Of a DNA stretch of 64,000 nt, positions 43,622 through 51,582 are shown piece after piece (within the stretch, counting starts at the first letter, position 1; each line of letters starts with the position of its first letter). Both the position numbers and the translations under genes were made by a program. The notes under the pieces are model-generated. The model ran no database searches. It saw only the letters and a program-made list of their open reading frames with translations, and had not been told where the DNA came from. The stretch covers positions 434,001-498,000 of the forward strand of contig CAWBXX010000006.1 in the NCBI GenBank assembly GCA_963792885.1. The letters are read 5' to 3'. Source of the DNA: DASWJZ01 sp963792885 (lineage in GTDB: Bacteria > Pseudomonadota > Alphaproteobacteria > Rhizobiales > Afifellaceae).

Positions 43622-45293
43622 TCACCACGCAATGGATTGGCCTTCCAATGCAGCCACAAGCTTAGCGTCCTGCCCGTATACGTCGCGGCGGAAATTGGCG
43701 ACGCCGCCGTCGACCCAAGCGGTGAAGTAGGTGATGTGCACCGGCAGGGGCGTCGTCAGGTTGACGTCGGTAAGCTTTCCCGAGGCGACGACCTCATCAA
43801 TCCTGGCACGGCTCCAGCCCTCGGGGCCGAGAACCTCCTCCGCCAGATCGATCGGCCGAGACAGCCGGATACATCCGTGACTGAACGCCCGTTCGCTGCG
43901 TCCGAAGAGGCTCCTCGCGGGCGTATCGTGTAGATAGACGTTGAAGCGGTTCGGAAAGATGAACTTGGCGCGGCCGAGGGCGTTGTTCTCGCCCGGTCGC
44001 TGACGGAGTTGGAACGGGAAGTTTCCCGGCCCGTACTGCGTCCAATTGATCGAGGTCAGCGGATAGACCGTGTCACCGCGCACGGCCTCGAATCCCTCGC
44101 TTGCTCGCGCCGGCTGGGTTTTGCCTGAGCTTCGGAAGCTCCTCGTTCAGCGCAATGCTGGGCGGTACGTTCCAGTAGGGATTGAGCTCGACATATTTGA
44201 TCGCACCGCTGAAGGCGGGCGTGCGGTGATAGGGTTTGCCGACGACCACCGACATGCGGTCCACGACGCTATCGGCGCGGACGAGCTTGAGATCGAAACC
44301 GGCGATGTTGACGATGATGTGGTCATCGCCGAGGTCCTCGGGCATCCAGCGCCAGCGCTCCATCGCGGCGGTGATCTCCGCGATCCGATCTTCGACCGGC
44401 GTGTTGAGGGCGACGATTGTCGCAGGACCGACCGCGCCATCGATGTCCAGGCCGTGACGCGCCTGAAAAGCTTTGACTGCGTCCACCAGCCCGTCGTCAT
44501 ATTGCAGCGGTGAGCCCTCTGCCGCCTGCGGCGTGGCTCCATCGGTGACGGCGAGCCTTGCCCGCAGCGCTGGAATCCGTTCGTCGCTCATGCCCGGTTT
44601 GATGGTGTCGCCGAGCGGCACCGAGGGCCAGCCGCCGCTGGCCGCGACTGCCCGGTATTCGGCGAGCGTCGTCTTGAGAGCAGCGTATTCTGGCGCCTGG
44701 GGCTGCCAGGCAGCAAAGAACGCCTCAACGGAAGGCGCCGAGGCGAGCGACCGGAGAGCTGCGCGCTGGTCAATGGTCCGTTCCTGGACGAAGAAATTCG
44801 GATCGACCTTGTGCGGGAGGAAACGACCGACGCGAATGTCTGATGCGTATTCGAGGAACGCCGCGGAGAAATGCAGCTCCACGATCGATTTCGCGCGGAT
44901 GTCGCCGTCCGCGGCTGCCGCCATAAGGAGGGCGAGGCGATCCGCCGGATATGACGCGGGGTCGAGGCCGTCCTCGTCCGCCGCCTGCAGGCGGGCGAGA
45001 AGGTCAGAAGCGCGGGCCGCGCCGAGCCATAGCAGCGTCCCGGCGTCTTCCGCGTAGTACGCCAGAAGATCGTCCCGCCGCTGCCGCACCGGCAAGGGCA
45101 GGTTCGGATCGTGGTCGAGGATGTCGATAATATTGAGCCGGACGGCGGCCAGTTCGCGCGGCGAGAACGCAGGCTCCGCGGCCGCCGCCATGGCCGCTAC
45201 AGAAAACGTTGCAAACATCAGCGCGAGAATGGCGCCTGCGATATGAGATCGAAAGGAAGCGGTGATCGGCGAATTGCAGGAAGAGCGCGGCAT
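43622..45293 (-). pseudogene. L,D-transpeptidase, YcbB/LdtD type, with 1-base frameshift
   Basis: The protein begins with a signal peptide (FRSHIAGAILALMFATF, AMA-AA). A scaffold region, a PG-binding domain (about 250-300, FQARHGLDIDGAVGPAT) and the YkuD catalytic domain follow. Near residue 395 the frame ends early at 44073. The rest (RGDTVYPLTSINW, catalytic SHGCIRLSRP) is in the next frame and ends at 43622. Deleting one C at 44094-44096 joins the two parts into a protein of about 556 residues. YcbB-type enzymes make 3-3 peptide crosslinks in peptidoglycan. It lies 10 bp after an amino-acid binding-protein gene, with AGGAGG as ribosome site. Confidence 0.87.
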
Positions 45294-45303
45294 GCTCCGC
45301 CTC

Positions 45304-46327
45304 CTAGTTCATCGGCGGGGCATAGAGGATGCCGCCCTTCGTCCAGAGCGCGTTGATGCCCCTGGAAAGGCCGAGCGGCGTCTCTTCGCCAAGGTTGCGG
45401 TCGAAGATCTCCGCCGTAGTTCCCCGTTGCTGCGATTGTCGTGGCGAGCCAATCGTCAGCCAGCCCGAGCGCACGGGCCGCCGCCGCTCCGAGCGCGACC
45501 GCCTCATCATGCTTCTCCGGCGAGGACAGGGAGGCAGCGCTGATCTCCTGCTCCTCCGCGTTGATCAGGCCGTAGAGCGTCCACCGCACCAGGCCGGTCC
45601 AGGCATCGTCTCCCTCGCGCGTCACAGGCCCGAGCGGTTCCTTTGAGATGACCTCGCGCAGGAAGACATGATCGTCGGGCACTGGCAGCAGCGTCCGTTC
45701 TGCGGCGAGCGCCGAGCGATCGGCCGTATAGGCGTCGCAATCGCCGGACGCATAGGCTTGCCGCGCATCGGAGCGATCGGTGAAGCGAAGAAACGTGACG
45801 GTGATCCCATTTCTGGCAAAATAGTCGGCCGCGTTTTCCTCTGTGGTCGTGCCGCTGACCACGCAGATGCGCGCACCGACGAGCTCAAGCGCACTGCTGA
45901 ACCCGTCGACGGCCTTCGCCATGAAACCTTGGCCGTCGTAGTAAGCGATCCCGGCGAACTCGAGGCCGAGCTCGAGATCGCGCGACATTGTCCAGGTGCT
46001 GTTGCGCGACAGCACATCGATCTCGCCGCTCTTCAGGGCGTCGAAGCGGGCCGCCGCTGAATACGGCTTGAAGTCGACCTTGCTCGGATCGCCGAGCGCG
46101 GCGGCTGCAAGCGCTCTACAGAAATCGACGTCGAAGCCGTGCCAAGCGCCCGACGCATCCTGGCTCGAGAAGCCCTGAAGCCCCTCGCTCACTCCGCAAA
46201 TCAGCCGATCACGCGCGCGCACATCGTCGAGCGTTCCGGCCAAAGCGGGTGGCGCCGCATTTAGCCAAGCCGCGCCCACGACAAGTGCAAACACCGCAGA
46301 TCGACCGTTCCAGCTTGCGCAGATCAT
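45304..46327 (-). pseudogene. Orphan amino-acid ABC transporter binding protein (AapJ-like), 1-base frameshift
   Basis: A signal peptide (SAVFALVVGAAWLNAAPP) precedes a family-3 binding fold with TLDDVRARDRLICGVSEGL, GFDVDFCRALAAAALGDP, SRNSTWTMSRD and CVVSGTTTEENAADYF, the marks of general L-amino-acid binding proteins. After GNYG the frame is lost; the family end (EIFDRNLGEETPLGL, then LWTKGGILYAPPMN) follows in another frame to a stop at 45304. Removing one C from 45411/45412 restores it (about 340 residues). No permease or ATPase gene is near. The L,D-transpeptidase gene follows after 10 bp. Start 46327 is chosen for the signal peptide, an upstream TTG being possible. Confidence 0.85.
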
Positions 46328-46646
46328 CCCGAATGCCCCGCTGGTGGCTGTTTCCTCGCACCGAGACAAGCACGCTTACTTTCGAAAAGAAATCTCACGC
46401 CCCGAACATTCCTGATGTCCTGGACAAAAGGCTGCCTGGATCGTGCGCCATTCGGATAGATGCTGCGCAAACCGGATATTCGACGGTCGTTTCGTTGCTA
46501 CAATCGCGCGCCGTCGAAGGTCTTGGGCGAAGGTCACTCCGGACCCAGGGAGGAGCAGGTGGGCCGCGGGAAGGCGGTCCCGATGGACGTCGGACGAAAT
46601 GGGGGCTTAGACTGCGATTGCGCGGCGGTGATCGCGAAATGAGGGG
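46328..46646. promoter_or_regulatory. Divergent promoter region of the two L,D-transpeptidase operons, with an inverted repeat around a -10 box
   Basis: This 319-bp gap lies between the two outward-facing modules and contains no credible gene. TTCGACGG (46479-46486) and CCGTCGAA (46511-46518) are perfect 8-bp inverted arms 24 bp apart. TACAAT (46499-46504), a good -10 box for the plus strand, lies between them. No clear -35 is seen. A repressor dimer could span the box, or the arms could pair in RNA. Confidence 0.4.
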
Positions 46647-47178
46647 ATGATGAAGGCGGACCTGGGAATCGGGATGCGTCGGGGCGAGCGATATGGCTTC
46701 TCCAGGCCGGCGTTCACCGCGACCACATTGCTGTCGGTGCTTGTAATCGTCGGCGCGTTTGCCGCTTGTTCCGCCGGACGCGGTACGGGTCCGGACCAGA
46801 CGGCTTCGCTGCCGCCGGCGGTGTCGATTAGTGTGGCTGATCTGCCGGGGAGCTGGGGTCTTGCGTCCTACCGCAACGAAGACGATCGCCCCCGCACGGA
46901 AACAGAGGCGAAAGCAGCCTGCAAGAATCCGTACAAGATCACGCAGGGCCCGAATGGCGGCGTGATGATGTACCTTGCCGACCAGTCGGAGCCGTCGGAG
47001 GTCTTCATAAAAGAAAGCTCAGGGCTGGACTTTCATCGGGCCCGACGGCCCTCCGGGAGTGCGAGAGGACCGGGTCGTGACGTCCTATGAGAACAACGTG
47101 ATGATCACGGAATGGGTGGATGCGAGTGCGCGCGAACGATACGGGACCATGCTGTTTGTGCGGTGTGGCAGGGCATGA
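46647..47178 (+). pseudogene. Putative lipoprotein of the L,D-transpeptidase operon, 1-base frameshift
   Basis: The N-terminus has a hydrophobic segment ending in a lipobox-like VGAFAACSAG, so a lipoprotein is likely. The body contains VADLPGSWGLASYRNEDD and AACKNPYKITQGPNGGVMMY, seen in small alphaproteobacterial proteins of unknown function. After GLDF the frame is broken. Removing one T from 47031-47033 gives GLDFIGPDGPPGVREDRV, SYENNVMITEWVDASARERY and an end at 47178, about 176 residues. The restored stop overlaps a possible start of the next gene (ATGA at 47175). The start codon is uncertain (46647, 46650 or 46674). Confidence 0.7.
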
Positions 47179-47210
47179 ATCTCGCGGACGGTGATGAACA
47201 AGGGACGGCG

Positions 47211-47834
47211 ATGCATCGGACTATCCCAGGGCTGACTTTCGCTATTGCGTGCGGCGTGGCGATCCTGCTCACGCTGCTCTGGCCGGTCGGAACGCAGTCC
47301 AAGGCGGCGGCCCGCCAGGAGCTCGCGGTCGAGGAGCAACCCGGATACGTCCCGACGCCGGAAGAAGAGATGCTGCCGGCGGAATACCGGCCGCAGCCCG
47401 TCTATTTTCGTACGAACGAGCCGCCAGGCACAATCATCATCCATACGGCGGAGCGGTTCCTCTATCTCGTTCAGGGAAATGGCGTCGCGATCCGCTACGG
47501 CATCGGCGTCGGCCGTGAAGGCTTTCAGTGGCAGGGACTCCTGAAGATCTCGCGGAAGCAGGAATGGCCGGATTGGCGGCCGCCGCCGGAAATGATCCAG
47601 CGCCAACCCTACCTCCCTCGCTTCATGGCCGGCGGTCCCGGCAACCCGCTCGGCGCGCGGGCTCTTTATCTCGGCGCGACGGTCTATCGTATCCATGGGA
47701 CCAATCAGCCGCGGACGATCGGCCATGACGTCTCCTCCGGCTGTTTCCGCCTCGTGAACCGTGACGTAATCGACCTCTATGATCGCGTCCCGGTCGGCAC
47801 CAAGGTGGTGGTGCGACAGGCAGCGCAGCCCTAA
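47211..47834 (+). CDS. L,D-transpeptidase, ErfK/YbiS type
   Basis: The 207-residue periplasmic protein has a signal peptide or anchor (LTFAIACGVAILLTLLWPVG). The YkuD catalytic domain (about 60-205) starts at PPGTIIIHTAERFLYLVQG and ends in the active-site block YRIHGTNQPRTIGHDVSSGCFRLVNRD (by pieces HGTNQ, IGHDVSSGCFRL), with catalytic His and Cys. It is the small Ldt type that crosslinks peptidoglycan or attaches lipoproteins to it. ATG 47211 has AAGGGA upstream and a basic n-region; ATG 47175, overlapping the upstream gene, is an alternative. It is followed by an amino-acid binding-protein gene after 20 bp. Confidence 0.9.
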   Translation: MHRTIPGLTFAIACGVAILLTLLWPVGTQSKAAARQELAVEEQPGYVPTPEEEMLPAEYRPQPVYFRTNEPPGTIIIHTAERFLYLVQGNGVAIRYGIGVGREGFQWQGLLKISRKQEWPDWRPPPEMIQRQPYLPRFMAGGPGNPLGARALYLGATVYRIHGTNQPRTIGHDVSSGCFRLVNRDVIDLYDRVPVGTKVVVRQAAQP

Positions 47835-47854
47835 CAAAAAGAGGGAGAAGCGGC

Positions 47855-48872
47855 ATGCGAACACGTCTCGCCGGACTGATCGTTGTCTTGGCTGCGATGG
47901 CAATCGCTGAGCCCGCCTGCGCGCCGGACGCTGGACGACGTCAAAGCGCGCGGAGAGCTAGTCTGCGGCGTCAGCCAGGGATTGCTCGGCTTCTCCGCCG
48001 CCGACGAAGCCGGCAAGTGGACTGGTTTCGATGTCGATTTCTGTCGAGCCGTGGCAACGGCTGTCTTTGGCGACCCGGAAAAGGTCCAGTACGTGCCGCT
48101 TTCCGCCGACGAGCGTTTCCAGGCTCTGAGCGACGGCAAGATCGACCTCCTGGCCCGCAACACGACCTGGACAATGGGTCGTGAGGTGGGCTTCGGCCTG
48201 ACCTTTGTGGGCGTGACCTACTATGACGGCCAGGGCTTCATGATTCCACGCGCGGCCAACGTGCTGTCCTCGCTGGAACTCGGCGGCCGGAAGGTCTGTG
48301 TGCAGTCTGGAACCACCAGCGAGGCCAACCTCGCGGACTATTTCCGTGCCAACAACATGGCCTATGAAGCCGTGGTCACCTCCTCCCCAGCGGAGTCGCT
48401 CGCGGCCTACAAGGACGGGCGGTGCGACCTGATCACCAGCGACATGTCGCAGCTCTACTCGGAGCGCCTCAAGCTCGACGACGCCGACGAGCACCTCATT
48501 CTCGCCGACGCGATCTCAAAGGAGCCGCTCGGCCCCGTCGTACGCCAGGATGACCCGAGATGGGCGACGCTGGTGAAATGGGTCCATTTCGCGCTGCTCA
48601 ATGCCGAGGAGCTCGGTGTCGGGACCACGACGATCGACGAGGCGCTCGCCTCCGAAAAGCCGGCGGTGCGGAGACTTATGGGTCTGGAGGGAAACTTTGG
48701 CGAGCTGCTGGGGTTGAGCAACGACTGGGCCGTCAACATATTGCGTCAGGTCGGAAACTACGGCGAAATATATGACCGCAACCTCGGTGTAGGTTCCGAT
48801 CTCGGCATCCCGCGCGGGATGAACCAGCTATGGAATCTCGGCGGCATCCAGTATGCGCCGCCGATGCGATAA
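47855..48872 (+). pseudogene. Orphan amino-acid ABC transporter binding protein (AapJ-like), second copy, 1-base frameshift
   Basis: ATG 47855, with GAGGGAGAAG upstream, opens a signal peptide (MRTRLAGLIVVLAAMAIA, cleavage near ACA). The frame then slips: removing one C from 47924/47925 joins EPACA to RTLDDVKARGELVCGVSQGL. The body (GFDVDFCRAVATAVFGDP, ARNTTWTMGRE, CVQSGTTSEANLADYF, GNYGEIYDRNLG, IQYAPPMR) is closely related to the copy at 45304-46327. The repaired protein is about 338 residues. It has no permease or ATPase partner in the window and is downstream of an L,D-transpeptidase, mirroring the other copy. Confidence 0.87.
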
Positions 48873-48951
48873 GCATTTTCGGATTCGGGTAGGACATGAG
48901 CTAAGCGCGCAACCGAAGAATGCTCTCCGAAATCGAGCCGGAGTTTTCAAG

Positions 48952-49338
48952 ATGGACCTTATTGATGGCCTTGTAACCAAGGTGCGAAAAGCCATTCGAT
49001 CCGCGGCCGCAATTTTGGTCCTTCGGGCTGATTGCGTCGACGTTCACGTCGTCAGCGAAGCGGCAGCGGACTTCCCCTCGACCGTTGCCGAGATCCTCAA
49101 CGGTCAGACTGACGGACCTATGAGCCGCATGAGCCCTCAAAAGAAAAATGCGATGATCCAATGCGTAAATGGGGTGCTGACTGGTCTTCCGAACGGCCAG
49201 AAACGCTACGTCCTCGAGGGCACAGACTTTCAGGACCGCGAGAAACGGTTCGGCAAGGTCGTCCTTGAGAACCGAGCCGAGTGGAAGCAGAAGATCGCCG
49301 ACGGTTGCGCAAAGATTGCGTTGTCCGGCGGCGTTTAA
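48952..49338 (+). CDS. Hypothetical protein
   Basis: A 128-codon frame starting MDLIDGLVTKVRKAIRSAA, preceded by GGAG about 9 bp upstream. It is rich in Lys and Val, with a C-terminal stretch KRYVLEGTDFQDREKRFG and AEWKQKIADGC. There is no signal peptide, membrane segment or known motif. The base composition is slightly lower in GC than its neighbours. The opposite strand also has an open frame (48901-49350), so coding is not certain. I do not recognise a family. Confidence 0.45.
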   Translation: MDLIDGLVTKVRKAIRSAAAILVLRADCVDVHVVSEAAADFPSTVAEILNGQTDGPMSRMSPQKKNAMIQCVNGVLTGLPNGQKRYVLEGTDFQDREKRFGKVVLENRAEWKQKIADGCAKIALSGGV

Positions 49339-49700
49339 GCGAACAGGCACGGCGAGCTCTATCGGTCCTTGCCGGCGGATTTGCTGCGAGCGAGGCTGAG
49401 CGGCGGTTCCCTATTTTCTCTGGAGCAATCGCGGACCGAATAAGATGGCGGTGTGGATTCCCGAGTGCTGAAAGGGTCTGCGCCGGCAGTCGGTTTCGCC
49501 CTGTGCTTGGAGGGACACACCGTTCCGCCGAAATGCCGCAGGTGTTCTGGCAGTTGCAAGCCATTGAGCTGAAAGCTAGAAACGGGGCCTTCCCGCGGTA
49601 ACTTTCATCGTGAAATGATTTCTCCAGCCTTTATTAAAGGCTTGATGTTTGCGACATTCAGGCGTGGAAACGCCGAATTGCCCGCAGAGGCAGAACTAGA
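49339..49700. promoter_or_regulatory. Upstream region of the Kor operon with two dyads
   Basis: No credible gene is seen in this 362-bp gap. GCCTTTA (49627-49633) and TAAAGGC (49635-49641) form a near-perfect palindrome in AT-rich DNA 60-74 bp before the operon start. Some 20 bp further on, GGCGT (49661-49665) and ACGCC (49670-49674) form a short hairpin with loop GGAA, which flanking TTC/GAA could lengthen. Both could be operators or a leader element of the Kor operon. Confidence 0.45.
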
Positions 49701-51569
49701 GTGACGATCACCGAAGAAGGTTCTCAGAGGGGGCCGACCAGCGGCCCCTTCGGGAAGTACGCCGCTGGTAGGTTGGGCATGCGACCGACCGACATCGGCA
49801 ATCCGGATTACTTCCACAAGGTCGTCGACTGCCAATGGGCGTGCCCAGCGCATACCCCGGTCCCCGAATATATTCGTCTCATCGCCGCCGGGCGTTACAG
49901 CGACGCCTATATGGTCAACTGGTACTCGAACGTCTTCCCGGGTATTCTCGGCCGGACGTGCGACCGGCCGTGCGAGCCGGCCTGCCGGCGTGGGCGGGTC
50001 GAGGAAGAGCCGGTGGCCATCTGTCGCCTGAAACGCGTCGCAGCCGACAACAAGGAAGATATCACCAGCCGTCTGCCACATGCCGGCAAAGGAAACGGAA
50101 AGCGGGTAGCGCTGATCGGTGCCGGGCCGGCGTCGTTGACCGTGGCGCGCGATCTTGCGCCGCTCGGTTATCAACTCACGTTGATCAACTCCGATACGCG
50201 CGCCGGCGGCATGATCCGCAGCCAAATTCCCCGTTTCCGGTTACCCGAGGCGGTCATCGACGAAGAGGTCGGCTATATCCTCGACATGGGGGGGATTGAG
50301 ACGCGCTTCGGAGAGCGCGTCGATAGCCTCAAGGCCGTCATCGACGAGGGCTTTGATGCGATCTTCGTCGGCACCGGCGCGCCGCGCGGTCGTGACCTCG
50401 ATATTCCCGGGCGTTCACAAGCCGCCGCCAACATCCACATTGGCATTGACTGGCTCTCCAGCGTTTCCTTCGAGCACATCGACAGGATCGGCCGCCGCGT
50501 CATCGTGCTCGGCGGCGGCAACACCGCGATGGACTGCTGTCGAACCTCGCGGCGCCTTGGCGGCGATGACGTGAAGGTCATCGTGCGCTCCGGCTTTGAG
50601 GAGATGAAGGCATCGCCTTGGGAGAAAGAGGACGCGATGCACGAGGGCATCCCGATCCTGAACTACTTCGTTCCGAAGGAATTCACCCATAACGCTGGCA
50701 GGCTGACCGGCGTCCTCTTCGAGAAGGTCGCAGCACGCTACGACGACAAGGGCCGGCGCCACCTCGAGCCGACGGGTGAGCCCGATGTCCACTTCGAATG
50801 CGACGACGTGCTGGTGGCGATCGGGCAGGAGAACGCCTTTCCGTGGATTGAGCGCGACATCGGCCTCGAATTTGGCAGGGGAGGGATGCCGAAGGTCGAT
50901 ACCGTGACGCACCAGTCGACGCTGCCCAACGTCTTCTTCGGCGGCGATTCTGCGTTCGGCCCAAAGAACATCATCTGGGCTGTGGCGCACGGCCACGAGG
51001 CGGCGATCTCGATCGACAAGCTGTGCAAAGGCGGCGACCTCAATGACCGGCCGCCGCCGCATGTGACGCTGACAAGCCAGAAGATGGGCATCCACGAATG
51101 GAGCTACGATAGTTCCATCACGCTGGATCGGCGAAAGAGGGTTCCGCTGCGGGAGCAGAAGATTGCGCTCGCCGACGTCAAGGCGGAGGTGGAGCTCGGG
51201 TTTGATCGGCTGGTCGGCTACGAGGAAGCAGAGCGCTGCCTGAACTGCGACGTGCAGACGGTGTTCACGACGCCGCTCTGCATCGAGTGCGACGCGTGCG
51301 TCGATATCTGCCCCATGGACTGCATTACCTTCACGGAGAATGGCGAGGAGCCGGAACTCCGCAGCAGGCTGACCGTTCCGGCTGGAAATCTGACGCAAGA
51401 CCTCTACATCTCGAGTCCGTTGAAGACAGGCCGGATCATGGCCAAGGATGAAGACCTCTGCCTGCACTGCGGCCTTTGTGCCGAGCGCTGTCCGACAGGC
51501 GCGTGGGACATGCAGAAATTCCTGCTCGACATGACGCATGCCGCCGGCAGGAGCGGATGCTACCGATGA
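49701..51569 (+). CDS. GltD/NfnB-like iron-sulfur flavoprotein subunit of the Kor system
   Basis: The 622-residue protein has an N-terminal GltD-type cluster domain (CQWACPAHTPVPEYI, then CDRPCEPACRRG), a first dinucleotide fold for FAD (VALIGAGPASLTVARDL), a second fold (VIVLGGGNTAMDCCRTSRRL) and a C-terminal di-cluster ferredoxin-like region (CLNCDVQTV, CIECDACVDICPMDC, CLHCGLCAERCPTGAW). This matches proteins that pass electrons from 2-oxoacid:ferredoxin oxidoreductases to NAD(P), or the reverse. GTG 49701 starts the gene, with AGAGG about 10 bp before. It is the first gene of the operon, 13 bp before the alpha-subunit gene. Confidence 0.9.
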   Translation: MTITEEGSQRGPTSGPFGKYAAGRLGMRPTDIGNPDYFHKVVDCQWACPAHTPVPEYIRLIAAGRYSDAYMVNWYSNVFPGILGRTCDRPCEPACRRGRVEEEPVAICRLKRVAADNKEDITSRLPHAGKGNGKRVALIGAGPASLTVARDLAPLGYQLTLINSDTRAGGMIRSQIPRFRLPEAVIDEEVGYILDMGGIETRFGERVDSLKAVIDEGFDAIFVGTGAPRGRDLDIPGRSQAAANIHIGIDWLSSVSFEHIDRIGRRVIVLGGGNTAMDCCRTSRRLGGDDVKVIVRSGFEEMKASPWEKEDAMHEGIPILNYFVPKEFTHNAGRLTGVLFEKVAARYDDKGRRHLEPTGEPDVHFECDDVLVAIGQENAFPWIERDIGLEFGRGGMPKVDTVTHQSTLPNVFFGGDSAFGPKNIIWAVAHGHEAAISIDKLCKGGDLNDRPPPHVTLTSQKMGIHEWSYDSSITLDRRKRVPLREQKIALADVKAEVELGFDRLVGYEEAERCLNCDVQTVFTTPLCIECDACVDICPMDCITFTENGEEPELRSRLTVPAGNLTQDLYISSPLKTGRIMAKDEDLCLHCGLCAERCPTGAWDMQKFLLDMTHAAGRSGCYR

Positions 51570-51582
51570 GCGGGTTCGGTCG

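Noticed and set aside
42000..48900. Genomic island or pseudogene graveyard
   Set aside because: There is no integrase, transposase, tRNA or direct-repeat boundary, and all breaks are single-base insertions, so assembly error explains the cluster better.
48901..49350. Minus-strand frame of 149 codons opposite the hypothetical gene at 48952
   Set aside because: The plus frame has a better ribosome site and more protein-like composition, though neither is certain.
49281..49601. Plus-strand frame after the hypothetical gene
   Set aside because: It lacks a start signal, has low-quality composition and overlaps the previous frame.
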